Positions 33,808 through 42,455 of a stretch of DNA of 64,000 nt are shown one piece after another. Source of the stretch: an uncultured Spirochaetaceae bacterium. GTDB taxonomy: Bacteria > Spirochaetota > Spirochaetia > Treponematales > Treponemataceae. Numbering within the stretch: the first letter of the stretch is position 1; every line of letters begins with the position of its first letter. The DNA is taken from assembly GCA_902766125.1 (NCBI GenBank), contig CACXCG010000054.1, positions 1-64,000 on the forward strand, written 5' to 3'. A model generated the notes under the pieces. That model searched no databases. It was given only the letters and a program-made list of their open reading frames with translations, and was not told the DNA's origin. The translations under genes and the position numbers were made by a program.

Positions 33808-34006
33808 ATATGAAGGTTTTAGGAATAGAAAGTTCTTGTGATGAAATTGGTAGCCGCCCTGCGTCCATGCAGATCGTCTACCACGACTTTTTACTTTGCA
33901 AAAAGTCGCACTGATTTTTTTTACTAAGTTTATGACGCGACATCCATGTCGCTACTTTTGGGAGATAATATGAAGGTTTTAGGAATAGAAAGTTCTTGTG
34001 ATGAAA
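33808..34006 (+). repeat. 39-bp direct repeat of the tsaD 5' end around an inserted element
   Basis: Bases 33808-33846 and 33968-34006 are identical over 39 bp and cover the first twelve codons of tsaD. Between them lie 121 bp made of hairpins: GGTAG/CTACC with an inner CTGC/GCAG, CGACTTTTT (33884-33892) with AAAAAGTCG (33900-33908), and GCGACAT (33937-33943) with ATGTCGC. AGTCGCA at 33904 and GACGCGACATCCATGTCGCT at 33934-33953 match the element upstream of rplM in the same order. Confidence 0.85.
33810..33914 (+). pseudogene. Truncated copy of the tsaD start
   Basis: This short frame begins with the same twelve residues as TsaD (MKVLGIESSCDE), with the same codons, then runs into the inserted element and stops at 33914 after 34 residues. 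GAAGG precedes its ATG, so it may still attract ribosomes on the transcript from the deacetylase gene. It is most simply the original tsaD start, separated from the body of the gene by the insertion. Confidence 0.75.
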
Positions 34007-35007
34007 CAGCAGCAGCGGTTGTTGAAGACGGACATACTATTTTAAGTAATGTGGTTGCAACTCAGATTCCTTTTCATGAAGTGTACAAGGGAGTTGTTCC
34101 AGAAATTGCAAGTCGTAAACATGCTGAATGGATTTTACCAGTAGTGCGTCAGGCTTTGGAACAAGCACAACTTTCTCTTGATGATATTGATGCCATTGCG
34201 GCAACCAACAGACCTGGTCTTATGGGGTCTCTGTTAGTGGGATTGAGCTTTGGAAAAACCCTCGCATGGTCAACCGGAAAACCGTTTCTTGCGGTAAACC
34301 ACATGCTGGGTCACATGTATGCAGCGCATTTAGTAAATGACATTCCGTATCCGTATCTGGGACTTTTAGTCAGTGGCGGACACAGCATTATTGCAAAAGT
34401 AAACGGATTCGATGATCTTGAAGTGCTGGGAACTACAATCGATGACAGCGTGGGTGAAGCATTCGATAAAGTTGCAAAGTTCTATAATCTGGGCTATCCC
34501 GGAGGAGTTATTATTGATAAGCTTTCAAAAGAAGGCGACTGTAAGGCGTATTCATTTCCTGTTCCCAAAATGGAAAAGGGTGAACACCGTTACGATGTTT
34601 CATTCAGCGGATTAAAGACAGCTGTTATTCATCAGTCAGAGATGTTTTTAAATAAAGGATTTGAACCAACCGTTGCAAACATTGCAGCATCGTTTCAGGA
34701 AACCGCATGCCGTACACTGGTCACTAGGCTTTTGCGCGCAGTAGAAGATACCGGTCTTACGACAGTAGTTGCAGGCGGCGGAGTTGCAGCAAACTCCCGG
34801 CTCAGGGCAATGCTTGCTGAACACACGGAACTCAACTGCATCTTCCCGCCGTTAAAACTGTGTGGTGACAATGGTGCCATGATTGCAGGTGTTGCATATC
34901 ACTTCCTTAAGCGGGGTGACACTTCTCCGTTGAACACGACAGCATGCGCTCGTATTCCTCAGTTTAAGCGCGGGCTTGCAAATCTTGAAGCATTTGGACG
35001 CCGCTAG
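33970..35007 (+). CDS. tsaD: tRNA N6-threonylcarbamoyladenosine transferase TsaD
   Basis: It transfers the threonylcarbamoyl group to A37 of ANN-decoding tRNAs, working with TsaB and TsaE. It begins VLGIESSCDETAAAVV, and the metal-binding HMLGHMYAAH motif and a late AGGGVAANSRLR are in place. Length is 345 residues. I choose 33970 because GGGAGA lies five bases upstream and the family starts there, although the frame is open from 33946. The ribosome site now comes from the inserted repeat. The 3' end overlaps the convergent GH130 gene by four bases. Confidence 0.95.
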   Translation: MKVLGIESSCDETAAAVVEDGHTILSNVVATQIPFHEVYKGVVPEIASRKHAEWILPVVRQALEQAQLSLDDIDAIAATNRPGLMGSLLVGLSFGKTLAWSTGKPFLAVNHMLGHMYAAHLVNDIPYPYLGLLVSGGHSIIAKVNGFDDLEVLGTTIDDSVGEAFDKVAKFYNLGYPGGVIIDKLSKEGDCKAYSFPVPKMEKGEHRYDVSFSGLKTAVIHQSEMFLNKGFEPTVANIAASFQETACRTLVTRLLRAVEDTGLTTVVAGGGVAANSRLRAMLAEHTELNCIFPPLKLCGDNGAMIAGVAYHFLKRGDTSPLNTTACARIPQFKRGLANLEAFGRR

Positions 35008-36023
35008 AACTTACCGTCACTTGCATCGCAGCCAACAAGTTCGTTGTTCTCTTTGATGTAACGGATTACTTCGTCAAGCTGACAGAAGGCAAGGGCAACG
35101 ACTGTGTCTGCTGCTCCGTAATAAATTGCAATGCGGCCGGTTGTGGCATCGCTTAGTGCTGCAACGGGAAATGCAACATTTGGAACAAATCCTGTCGTTT
35201 CGTATGACACTTCGGGGGTAAGCATGTAGCTTCCTGCGCGGTACAAAACTTTACTTGGTTCGTCTATATCAAGAAGTGCTGCACTGAACGAATACACAAA
35301 TCCTGAACAGGTTGAAGAAACTCCGTGATAGAACAAAAGCCATCCTTCATCAGTTTCAATGGGTGACGGTCCGGGGCCAATCTTTACTCCCTGCCACCAG
35401 CCTTTGCCGCCTTTCTGCATGACGGTTCTGTGTTTTCCCCAGTAAGTAAGGTCGGGACTCTGACTTAACATAATGTCTCCGAACGGTGTGTGCCCTGAAT
35501 CTGAGGGGCGCGACAGCATAAGGTAGTTGCCGCTTACTTTTCGCGGAAACAGAACACCGTTACGGTTAAACGGCAAGAAGGGATTTTCCAGTCTGATAAA
35601 ATTTTTAAAGTCTTTTGTCTTTGCAAGTCCGATTGCAGCTCCGTCAAAATCCGTGCACCAGATAATGTAATACCAGTCTTCTATTTTTACACAGCGCGGA
35701 TCGTAGGCATACAGCGGATCCCAGCCTTTTCCATTTTCGTCTTTCATGTGAACGCTTTCTGTTTCGTACTGCCAGCTGATTCCGTCATCAGAATGACCAA
35801 TGTACAAAAACGGACGGCCGGTGGTAGTTTCTCCGCGGAACACGCCGATAAATTTTTCTTCAAAGGGAACAACTGCACTGTTAAAGATTCGTCCCATTCC
35901 CTTAAAGGGATTTCTGTCAATGACCGGATTTCCTGTGTATCTCCACACGGGAAGGTTCCAGTCTGCGGGTTTGTCCTGCCATGGTATGTTGGGTAAATTG
36001 ATTCCGTTGATGATTCTGCTCAT
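35004..36023 (-). CDS. GH130 mannoside phosphorylase, GH130_2-like (mannooligosaccharide type)
   Basis: GH130 enzymes phosphorolyse beta-mannosides to mannose 1-phosphate. This 339-residue protein has the five-bladed propeller pattern. YAYDPRCVKI supplies the proposed proton-donor Asp, and PGPSPIETDEGWLLFYHGV and FPVAALSD are typical of the shorter subfamily that includes the mannooligosaccharide phosphorylase RaMP2. I start at 36023 (MSRIINGIN), although the frame opens at 36080. The other GH130 starts 64 bases away on the opposite strand. Beta-1,2-mannoside activity is an alternative. Confidence 0.85.
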   Translation of the reverse strand: MSRIINGINLPNIPWQDKPADWNLPVWRYTGNPVIDRNPFKGMGRIFNSAVVPFEEKFIGVFRGETTTGRPFLYIGHSDDGISWQYETESVHMKDENGKGWDPLYAYDPRCVKIEDWYYIIWCTDFDGAAIGLAKTKDFKNFIRLENPFLPFNRNGVLFPRKVSGNYLMLSRPSDSGHTPFGDIMLSQSPDLTYWGKHRTVMQKGGKGWWQGVKIGPGPSPIETDEGWLLFYHGVSSTCSGFVYSFSAALLDIDEPSKVLYRAGSYMLTPEVSYETTGFVPNVAFPVAALSDATTGRIAIYYGAADTVVALAFCQLDEVIRYIKENNELVGCDASDGKF

Positions 36024-36029
36024 AAAATA

Positions 36030-36058
36030 AGCATTGCATTTTCTTCTGATATTGTCAA
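36030..36058 (-). promoter_or_regulatory. Promoter of the minus-strand GH130 gene, leaderless
   Basis: On the minus strand a perfect TTGACA-N17-AATGCT lies six bases before the ATG at 36023. Its -35 shares five bases with the -35 of the divergent GH130 gene. Confidence 0.65.
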
Positions 36059-36080
36059 GAAAAACTGTTTGCGGTAGCAT
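36052..36080 (+). promoter_or_regulatory. Promoter of the plus-strand GH130 gene, leaderless
   Basis: TTGTCA-N17-TAGCAT, then six bases to the ATG at 36087. The two -35 boxes form the heptamer TTGTCAA read from either strand, so polymerase bound to one blocks the other. Confidence 0.65.
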
Positions 36081-36086
36081 GAAGGT

Positions 36087-37262
36087 ATGCAGAATTTTAA
36101 GACAAGACTCAAAGCCTTACGTAAAGAATACAAAAAACTCATTTTGAAAAAAAACACACCGGTACTTCCGGGAAATGGAATTTTTGAACGCTACAAAAAT
36201 CCTGTAGTAACAGCTTCTCATATTCCCCTTGAGTGGCGCTATGATCTTAACCCAGAGACAAATCCTTTTTTGATGGAACGCATGGGAATAAATGCTGCGT
36301 TTAATGCAGGTGCCATAAAATATAACGGCAAGTATGTACTTGTGGTTCGTGTTGAAGGTGCTGACCGTAAGTCTTTCTTTGCACTGGCACAAAGCTCTTG
36401 CGGAACAGAAGGATTTGAATTTACCGGCTTACCGCTTCTGCTTGATCAGACTGAACAGCCTGATGTGAATGTTTACGATATGCGTCTTACGCAGCACGAA
36501 GACGGCTGGATTTACGGACTGTTCTGTACGGAACGAAAAGATCCTGCTGCTCCTTTTGGTGACACTTCTATGGCAACTGCTGCCTGCGGAATTGTCCGAA
36601 CTAAAGATTTAAAGACCTGGGAACGGCTTCCTGACTTAAAAACACAAAGTCCTCAGCAGCGCAACGTGGTACTGCATCCGAAATTTGCAGACGGAAAGTA
36701 TCTTCTGTTTACTCGCCCGCAGGACGGATTTATTCAGACAGGAAGCGGCGGCGGAATCTGTGCCGGTTACTGCGATGATATGACGCATGCGGTAATTACC
36801 GAAGAAAAACTGGTAGACGAAAAAATCTATCATACAATAAAGGAAGTAAAAAACGGTGCAGGTGCTGTTCCTATAAAGACAAAAGACGGCTGGCTTTTTA
36901 TTGCACACGGTGTACGGAATACAGCTGCAGGCTTACGCTATGTGGTGTATGCATTTATGACAAGCTTAGAAGATCCGACAAAAGTAATCTACAGTCCTTC
37001 CGGATATCTGATTGCCCCTGAGCAGGATGAACGTGTCGGTGATGTAAGCAATGTGGTGTTTGTAAACGGCGCAATTACCGATGATGACGGAACTGTTTAT
37101 ATTTACTATGCATCAAGTGATACCCGGCTGCATGTTGCAAAAAGCAGTGTTGACCGTCTTGTTGACTATTGCAAGCATACTCCGCAGGATACACTGACCA
37201 GCCGCGGACAGGTTGAACAGCGCATTGCCCTGATAGAAAAGAATCGCAGTTTTTTAAGATGA
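36087..37262 (+). CDS. 4-O-beta-D-mannosyl-D-glucose phosphorylase, GH130_1
   Basis: It splits mannosyl-glucose into mannose 1-phosphate and glucose. The 391-residue length, the opening [39 protein letters not shown] and [19 protein letters not shown] closely follow this subfamily (for example the Bacteroides fragilis enzyme), with the VYDMR Asp as proposed proton donor. With the epimerase at 38792 it would complete the step from mannobiose through mannosyl-glucose. It is read from a leaderless promoter. Confidence 0.9.
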   Translation: MQNFKTRLKALRKEYKKLILKKNTPVLPGNGIFERYKNPVVTASHIPLEWRYDLNPETNPFLMERMGINAAFNAGAIKYNGKYVLVVRVEGADRKSFFALAQSSCGTEGFEFTGLPLLLDQTEQPDVNVYDMRLTQHEDGWIYGLFCTERKDPAAPFGDTSMATAACGIVRTKDLKTWERLPDLKTQSPQQRNVVLHPKFADGKYLLFTRPQDGFIQTGSGGGICAGYCDDMTHAVITEEKLVDEKIYHTIKEVKNGAGAVPIKTKDGWLFIAHGVRNTAAGLRYVVYAFMTSLEDPTKVIYSPSGYLIAPEQDERVGDVSNVVFVNGAITDDDGTVYIYYASSDTRLHVAKSSVDRLVDYCKHTPQDTLTSRGQVEQRIALIEKNRSFLR

Positions 37263-37287
37263 CGATTTAGATATTGTGTGATATACT
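37259..37287 (+). promoter_or_regulatory. Promoter of the class III cyclase gene, leaderless
   Basis: An extended -10 (TGATATACT) ends six bases before the ATG at 37294. The -35 position has ATGACG, with four of six consensus bases at a 17-base spacing. It overlaps the GH130 stop codon. Confidence 0.6.
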
Positions 37288-37293
37288 TACCGC

Positions 37294-38808
37294 ATGAAGA
37301 ATGAGAGTAAATTTGTATTTCGCTTAGGCTGGCTGTATGGTTTTGTCGTGCTGTTTGCAAATTTTTTTGCTAATTTTGTACAGGTTGTAATTCCGACTCC
37401 TATAGACGACAGTGCTGCATTTAACGTGTGGCGGCAGTTTCTTGATGACAATCCGAATCTATCATGGATCTCAATGCTCAGCTATGCAGTTCCCACAGTG
37501 GCCTGTATTGTGTATTCATACAGGAATATGCATAATCCTGAACGCAGGTTAAAGACATTTCTTTCTATTCCGCTTGTGTTTTCTCTGGCGACCGTTATAG
37601 GGTGGGGTGTAAATTTTCTGATTGAAGTTGTTACGCTTCTGTATGTCCGTTCCCATTTTGGAATTTCTATTTCAAAACTGCTTTTAACAAGTCTTGTTTA
37701 CATGGTGTTTTCCATCGTAACGGTTTTTACTATTTCATATCTGCAGCTTGATTTAATAAACCGTAAGTTTGCACTGCCGCGTCTGTTTCCAGAAGGGCAC
37801 TTGTCAAATATTTCCGGTGCGCCAAAATCTCAGTTTGCACTGCTGTTTGTGCTGTGCTTTTCGGTAATGACGCTGCTTCCTGTATTCTATCTGTGTTCTA
37901 GTGCGGTTTCCATTCAGCAGAATAACGGATTAGAAGTGCATAAAGGCATGCTTATTATGGCAGCAGTGTTTGTTGCAATTTCTTTGGGAATTACCATTGC
38001 CCTTACGCTTTTGATTACGCATCCTTTGAAAGAACTGACAGCTCAGGCTCAGAAAATACAAAACGGTGATTATGATTCAAAGGTTAAGTTTGTATCAAAT
38101 GATGAACTTGGTGTATTAGCCGACAGCTTTAATGACATGGCAACATCTCTTGCTGAAAAAGAATTTATGCGCGCAACATTTGGAAAAATTGTTGACCCTT
38201 CAGTGCGTGACTATCTGATGAGCGGTAATGTAACGCTAGGCGGAGAATTGCGTGATGTGACGGTTTTGTTCTGTGATATTCGCAGTTTTACTTCTATGAG
38301 TGAACGTATGCAGCCGGAACAGGTGGTTTCACTTTTGAATGAATATTTTACTTCTCTTTCAAAATGCATTACAGACAATCACGGAATCGTAAATAAATAC
38401 ATCGGTGATGCAGTTATGGCAATCTTTGGTGCTCCTGCAGAATCTGTCAATCATGCGTACGATGCATTCTGTGCTGCCCGTGATATGCGTTCTGCGCTGG
38501 TTATCCTGAATGAACACTTTGCAAAAATAGACAGACCTTCGCTTTCTTTTGGCATAGGAATTCATTCTGGTTCCGTGCTGGCAGGAAACATTGGTGCGCA
38601 AAACAGAATGGAATACACGGTTATTGGTGACACTGTGAACACTGCAAGTAGAATTGAGTCTTTGTGTAAAACCTATCACACAGACCTTCTGCTTTCTGAA
38701 GAAACAGTACAGCGTATGGGTCTTACCGAGGGAACGTTTACGTTAGTTGATCAGACTGAAATCCGTGGAAAGCAGAAAAAAATAAAACTGTTTACATGCG
38801 CTTCATAA
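37294..38808 (+). CDS. Membrane class III adenylate/guanylate cyclase with HAMP domain
   Basis: The N-terminal 250 residues have six or more hydrophobic segments. A HAMP linker follows (THPLKELTAQAQKIQNGDYD, then DELGVLADSFNDMATSL), and then a catalytic domain of about 190 residues. The metal aspartates lie in FCDIRSFTSM and NKYIGDAVMAIFGAP, with EYTVIGDTVNTASRIE after them. The pattern suggests cAMP, and a membrane-sensed signal is implied. A cNMP-binding protein lies at 28686, but a link between the two is inference. The 3' end overlaps the epimerase gene by 17 bases. Confidence 0.9.
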   Translation: MKNESKFVFRLGWLYGFVVLFANFFANFVQVVIPTPIDDSAAFNVWRQFLDDNPNLSWISMLSYAVPTVACIVYSYRNMHNPERRLKTFLSIPLVFSLATVIGWGVNFLIEVVTLLYVRSHFGISISKLLLTSLVYMVFSIVTVFTISYLQLDLINRKFALPRLFPEGHLSNISGAPKSQFALLFVLCFSVMTLLPVFYLCSSAVSIQQNNGLEVHKGMLIMAAVFVAISLGITIALTLLITHPLKELTAQAQKIQNGDYDSKVKFVSNDELGVLADSFNDMATSLAEKEFMRATFGKIVDPSVRDYLMSGNVTLGGELRDVTVLFCDIRSFTSMSERMQPEQVVSLLNEYFTSLSKCITDNHGIVNKYIGDAVMAIFGAPAESVNHAYDAFCAARDMRSALVILNEHFAKIDRPSLSFGIGIHSGSVLAGNIGAQNRMEYTVIGDTVNTASRIESLCKTYHTDLLLSEETVQRMGLTEGTFTLVDQTEIRGKQKKIKLFTCAS

Positions 38809-40033
38809 GTTCCATGCAGCACCTTGCGTTGTGGTAACTTGTTTTCCAGTTTCCGCCTTTAAGTTCTTTTTTGTCAGGAATTCCGTCTTTACTGACTGCA
38901 GCAAACCAGTCGCCGTGCACACTGTCTTTTTGCTTTGTCATAATCCAGTTCCACACACCTTCGACTGCCTGTGCAAAGTCTTCGCGTCCTGTTATTTCCC
39001 ATGCGTTGTAAAATCCGTTAAGGGCTTCTGCCTGATTCCACCAGATGCGGGTCGAATCTTTCTTTCCGTTAAGCATGGTATTTTCAAATCCGCCGGTAGC
39101 GCTGTCATATCCTTCGTGTAAACTTTTGTCTGCAATCGCAATGACTATAGATTTGAGGAAACTTAAAAGACTTTTTTTACCCAGCTCTGTTGCTGCTTCC
39201 CATAACAGCCAGCTTGCTTCTATGTCGTGTCCGTAAGAGATTTCGTCTTTACCAGTCTGCTTCCAGTTTTTGTTGAAATACAGGTCAAGGTGAAAATCTT
39301 TTTTGTTCAGAATGCGGGAAGTGTGTACGCTGATTAAATCCTCAAGTGCCTGTCCGATTCCTTTGCGTTCGTTTTTTTTCTGGGGGAATACGACAGGAAG
39401 ATTCCGGTACAAGTTTGTGTATGCTTCCATGACATGCAGGTTTGTGTTCATTGATTTGTCGCAGTCAATGTCTTTTTCGCTCAGTTTTGTCTGTGCAGTC
39501 GGTTTCCATTCCTGACTGAGTGCTTCCCAGTAGCCGCCCTGCTTGCTGTCGCGTGCATGTTTTTCCAGCAGTGTAAAAAGGGTAAGTGCCTGATTCATTA
39601 TCAGCTGAGCCGGTGTTTCTTCTTTTTTTATTTCCAGTACTGCCGCTGCATATTCGCTCAGTGCATAGAGCGCAAATGCGTTTCCGTAAATTTGTTTGCG
39701 CTGTACAAGCGGTTTACCGTCAGCCTTAACAGACCAGAATACTCCGCCGTAATAAGTATCACAGAAACTTTTTGCAAGGTAACGGTATGCCCAGTCAGCC
39801 ATATCCATGTAGGATGAATCTTTGAGTAAGCGGGCTGCTGCGCTGTAGGTCCACAAAAAACGGCTGACCATGACAATACTGCGTTCTTCTTTTGCATTGT
39901 ATTTGTTGCTGTTGTCAATACTGCCGTAAAATCCGCCGGTAGCTTTATCTCTTGCGTGTTTTTCCCAGTATGGAAGAATGTCTTTAGTCAGTTCCTGCTT
40001 TAATTCTGCGTATAGATTTTTTTTCGTCTTCAT
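38792..40033 (-). CDS. Cellobiose 2-epimerase (AGE family)
   Basis: It epimerises the reducing sugar of beta-1,4 disaccharides: cellobiose to glucosyl-mannose, and mannobiose to mannosyl-glucose. The (alpha/alpha)6 barrel shows the family histidine motifs: SMNTNLHVMEAYTNLY, ISYGHDIEASWLL and the C-terminal WKTSYHNARCCMELM. I start at 40033 (MKTKKNLYAEL), giving 413 residues, normal for the family. It feeds the GH130_1 enzyme next door, and its cellobiose activity would connect to the GH94 enzyme at 6134. Confidence 0.9.
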   Translation of the reverse strand: MKTKKNLYAELKQELTKDILPYWEKHARDKATGGFYGSIDNSNKYNAKEERSIVMVSRFLWTYSAAARLLKDSSYMDMADWAYRYLAKSFCDTYYGGVFWSVKADGKPLVQRKQIYGNAFALYALSEYAAAVLEIKKEETPAQLIMNQALTLFTLLEKHARDSKQGGYWEALSQEWKPTAQTKLSEKDIDCDKSMNTNLHVMEAYTNLYRNLPVVFPQKKNERKGIGQALEDLISVHTSRILNKKDFHLDLYFNKNWKQTGKDEISYGHDIEASWLLWEAATELGKKSLLSFLKSIVIAIADKSLHEGYDSATGGFENTMLNGKKDSTRIWWNQAEALNGFYNAWEITGREDFAQAVEGVWNWIMTKQKDSVHGDWFAAVSKDGIPDKKELKGGNWKTSYHNARCCMELMKRM

Positions 40034-40039
40034 GTAAAA

Positions 40040-40068
40040 AGTGTAGCACGGGTTTTGTAAAAGCACAA
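40040..40068 (-). promoter_or_regulatory. Epimerase promoter, leaderless
   Basis: On the minus strand TTGTGC-N17-TACACT lies six bases before the ATG at 40033. TGC before the -10 makes it an extended -10 as well. Confidence 0.7.
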
Positions 40069-40127
40069 GTTGAAATAGATTAAATCATTGCTTTGTGTTA
40101 GTATATTGCACGGGAGAAGTAGAAAGT

Positions 40128-40904
40128 ATGAAAACCAAAAATATATGTATTGTTCTTTTATTCCTTGTAATAAACTCTGCTGTATTCGCTCAAAAAGTGG
40201 AGCTTATAAGAGAAATCAAATTGAACGGAAATCTATCTGAAATATATAATGAGACTTTTTCCAACCCCCTTTCTGTAGGCATAGATACGGTTAAGGGTAA
40301 AGCAAGCTGCTATTATACTCCATATATTTTTATTGATGAAAATAATATTTTTTTTACAGTCGCTGGAAATAAAATTTATTTATATAATTATTTAAACAAT
40401 ACAGGTCATGCGTATGTAATGAGTCCCGGGAATAGGTATACCTACTGTTCAATTTTCTTTATAAGTTCTGATTATTGTATTTTTAGCGCATACGATATAA
40501 TGGAAGATCTGGAAACGTATTTTAAATTTTATTTTCATAATGAAACTTATGAAATGATTTCAGAAACAGAAAGAAAAAATGAATTGTCAAAGCGTGCCCG
40601 GAATGAAGATAAGCATAAATTATTGATTCGTTGTATACAGGATGAAGAAATTGATAACTGTATTTATGAATATTTTTTTAAATATAGTGAGACTATGGGA
40701 AAGTGCGCAATCGCTGGTAAGCATAATAATTTTTTTCAGATCTTAAAAGATTCTGATGGTAGAGACGTTTTATATTCTAAGGAAATAATACCAGTGTTTA
40801 ATTCTGACTGTACTAAACTGTTTTGTATTACAAATGTATCATACGATTCAGAAAAAATTGTCGAAGATGACTATACAATTTATATTTATGATATTACGTA
40901 TTGA
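40128..40904 (+). CDS. Secreted protein of unknown function, AT-rich
   Basis: A signal peptide (NICIVLLFLVINSAVFAQ) is followed by about 235 residues rich in Asn, Tyr, Ile and Phe. Codon use is clearly more AT-rich than in the neighbours, which suggests transfer. I start at 40128, where a GGGAGAAG region precedes the ATG, although the frame opens at 40095. TATATT at 40102-40107 may be the -10. No domain is recognised. Confidence 0.62.
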   Translation: MKTKNICIVLLFLVINSAVFAQKVELIREIKLNGNLSEIYNETFSNPLSVGIDTVKGKASCYYTPYIFIDENNIFFTVAGNKIYLYNYLNNTGHAYVMSPGNRYTYCSIFFISSDYCIFSAYDIMEDLETYFKFYFHNETYEMISETERKNELSKRARNEDKHKLLIRCIQDEEIDNCIYEYFFKYSETMGKCAIAGKHNNFFQILKDSDGRDVLYSKEIIPVFNSDCTKLFCITNVSYDSEKIVEDDYTIYIYDITY

Positions 40905-40948
40905 TTTCGACAACAAGAGTAAATAGAATAGTATGAGGAGTTAAAAAA

Positions 40949-42079
40949 ATGAACGAAAAAGAAAGAGAGAAAATAATAGTTAAAACCAGTGTTATGGGAA
41001 TACTTACGAATGTGCTGCTGGTTGGTTTTAAGATGACAGTCGGACTTATATCTAATTCTATTGCGGTAATTCTGGATGCCATAAATAATCTTTCGGATGC
41101 ACTTTCGTCTGTGGTAACAATAGTCGGTGCTAAGCTTGCAGGAAAAGCTCCGGACAAAAAACATCCCCTCGGTTATGGAAGAATAGAATATCTTACTTCG
41201 ATGATTGTTTCTGCAATTGTTCTGTATGCGGGTATCACCTCTGCCGTAGAATCTGTAAAGAAAATCATTCATCCTGAAAAAGCTGAATATTCCTTTGTGT
41301 CAGTTGTGATTATCGCAGTTGCAGTAATCGTAAAATTGCTGCTTGGTACCTTTGTTAAAAAACGCGGCAAAAAAGTAAATTCGGGCGCGCTGGTTGCTTC
41401 CGGTTCAGATGCGCTGTTTGATGCAATTTTGTCTACATCAGTTCTTGCTTCTGCACTGATTTACATGTTTTTTGGTATCTCTCTTGAAGCGTTTGTGGGA
41501 GTTGTAATCTCGTTATTCATCGTTAAAGCCGGTGTAGAAATGCTGGTTGAAACTCTGGATGATATATTGGGTAAACGCGCAGATAAGGAGCTGGTGTTAA
41601 AAATTAAAAAACTGATTGCTGAAGAAAAAGAAGTACGAGGTGCTTTCGATCTGGTTATTAATAATTACGGTCCTAATAAAAACATTGCTTCTGTCCATGT
41701 TGAACTTCCTGATACTATGACGGTTGAAGAAGTTGACAGTCTTACCCGCAGGCTTGAAGAAAAAATCTACAGAGAAACGGCTGTAATTCTTACTGGGGTT
41801 GGTGTTTATTCGTACAATACAAAAAATGACGAAGCTGCTGCAATCAGAAATAACGTTGCAAAAATAGTATCTGCACATGATTATGTTTTACAGATGCACG
41901 GTTTTTATCTTGATATGAAGAACAAGACGATGCGTTTTGACGCTGTTCTGTCATTTTCTGTTTCATTTAAAGATGCAATGGAGACACTGAAGAAAGAAAT
42001 CAAAGCTGCTTATCCCGATTACGAAATTACCATCACGACTGATATTGATGTTTCCGACGGGTTCGATGAAAAAGAATGA
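40949..42079 (+). CDS. Cation diffusion facilitator metal exporter
   Basis: A CDF transporter with six transmembrane helices and a cytoplasmic C-terminal domain. The metal-site motifs are DAINNLSDA in helix 2 and SDALFDA in helix 5, with HPLGYGRIEY between helices 2 and 3. The first motif resembles manganese-type members more than zinc exporters with HxxxD. The specificity is inferred. GAGGAG precedes the ATG. The next gene starts within its stop codon. Confidence 0.9.
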   Translation: MNEKEREKIIVKTSVMGILTNVLLVGFKMTVGLISNSIAVILDAINNLSDALSSVVTIVGAKLAGKAPDKKHPLGYGRIEYLTSMIVSAIVLYAGITSAVESVKKIIHPEKAEYSFVSVVIIAVAVIVKLLLGTFVKKRGKKVNSGALVASGSDALFDAILSTSVLASALIYMFFGISLEAFVGVVISLFIVKAGVEMLVETLDDILGKRADKELVLKIKKLIAEEKEVRGAFDLVINNYGPNKNIASVHVELPDTMTVEEVDSLTRRLEEKIYRETAVILTGVGVYSYNTKNDEAAAIRNNVAKIVSAHDYVLQMHGFYLDMKNKTMRFDAVLSFSVSFKDAMETLKKEIKAAYPDYEITITTDIDVSDGFDEKE

Positions 42080-42447
42080 AAAAAAAATTACTGCTAACAT
42101 TTTTCACTTTTCTCACCCTCACTTTATACGCCCATGGAATCACCCTAACAGATCATTCCAAAATCAAAGAACAATCCTCTTTCACAATACTGGGCGAAAT
42201 AGATTTACGAACCCAAAAAGATTATTCATCCCAGGTTAAATACAGAACCCTGAATCACGAAGGCGGAATGAAAGTTACAGTCCTGGAAGTCCTCAAAGCA
42301 GACGTGCAGGATAAAAAAACAGGAAAATGGTTTTATGTTTTGACAACCTCTCCAATGTGGGTCCAAACCGGCGACTGGATAAAAGCATATCAAAAGTTTT
42401 TGATTTTTATTCCAGACGATATGCCTGTTTTTGAGTTTGAAGAATAA
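42076..42447 (+). CDS. Small secreted protein, unknown
   Basis: It overlaps the CDF gene by four bases (ATGA), so it is coupled to it. A signal peptide (KLLLTFFTFLTLTLYAHG) precedes about 105 residues. These include MKVTVLEVLKADVQDKKTGK and WVQTGDWIKAYQKFLIF, consistent with a small beta-barrel fold. The function is unknown, and linkage to a metal exporter is the only hint. Confidence 0.58.
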   Translation: MKKKLLLTFFTFLTLTLYAHGITLTDHSKIKEQSSFTILGEIDLRTQKDYSSQVKYRTLNHEGGMKVTVLEVLKADVQDKKTGKWFYVLTTSPMWVQTGDWIKAYQKFLIFIPDDMPVFEFEE

Positions 42448-42455
42448 AAAAAGCC

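Noticed and set aside
33808-34006. Insertion sequence at tsaD
   Set aside because: The insert is only 121 bp with no transposase and no single terminal inverted repeat. It is better described as a small hairpin element.
35004-40033. Complete mannan utilisation locus
   Set aside because: No endomannanase, transporter or SusCD-like genes are present. Only the intracellular steps are supported.
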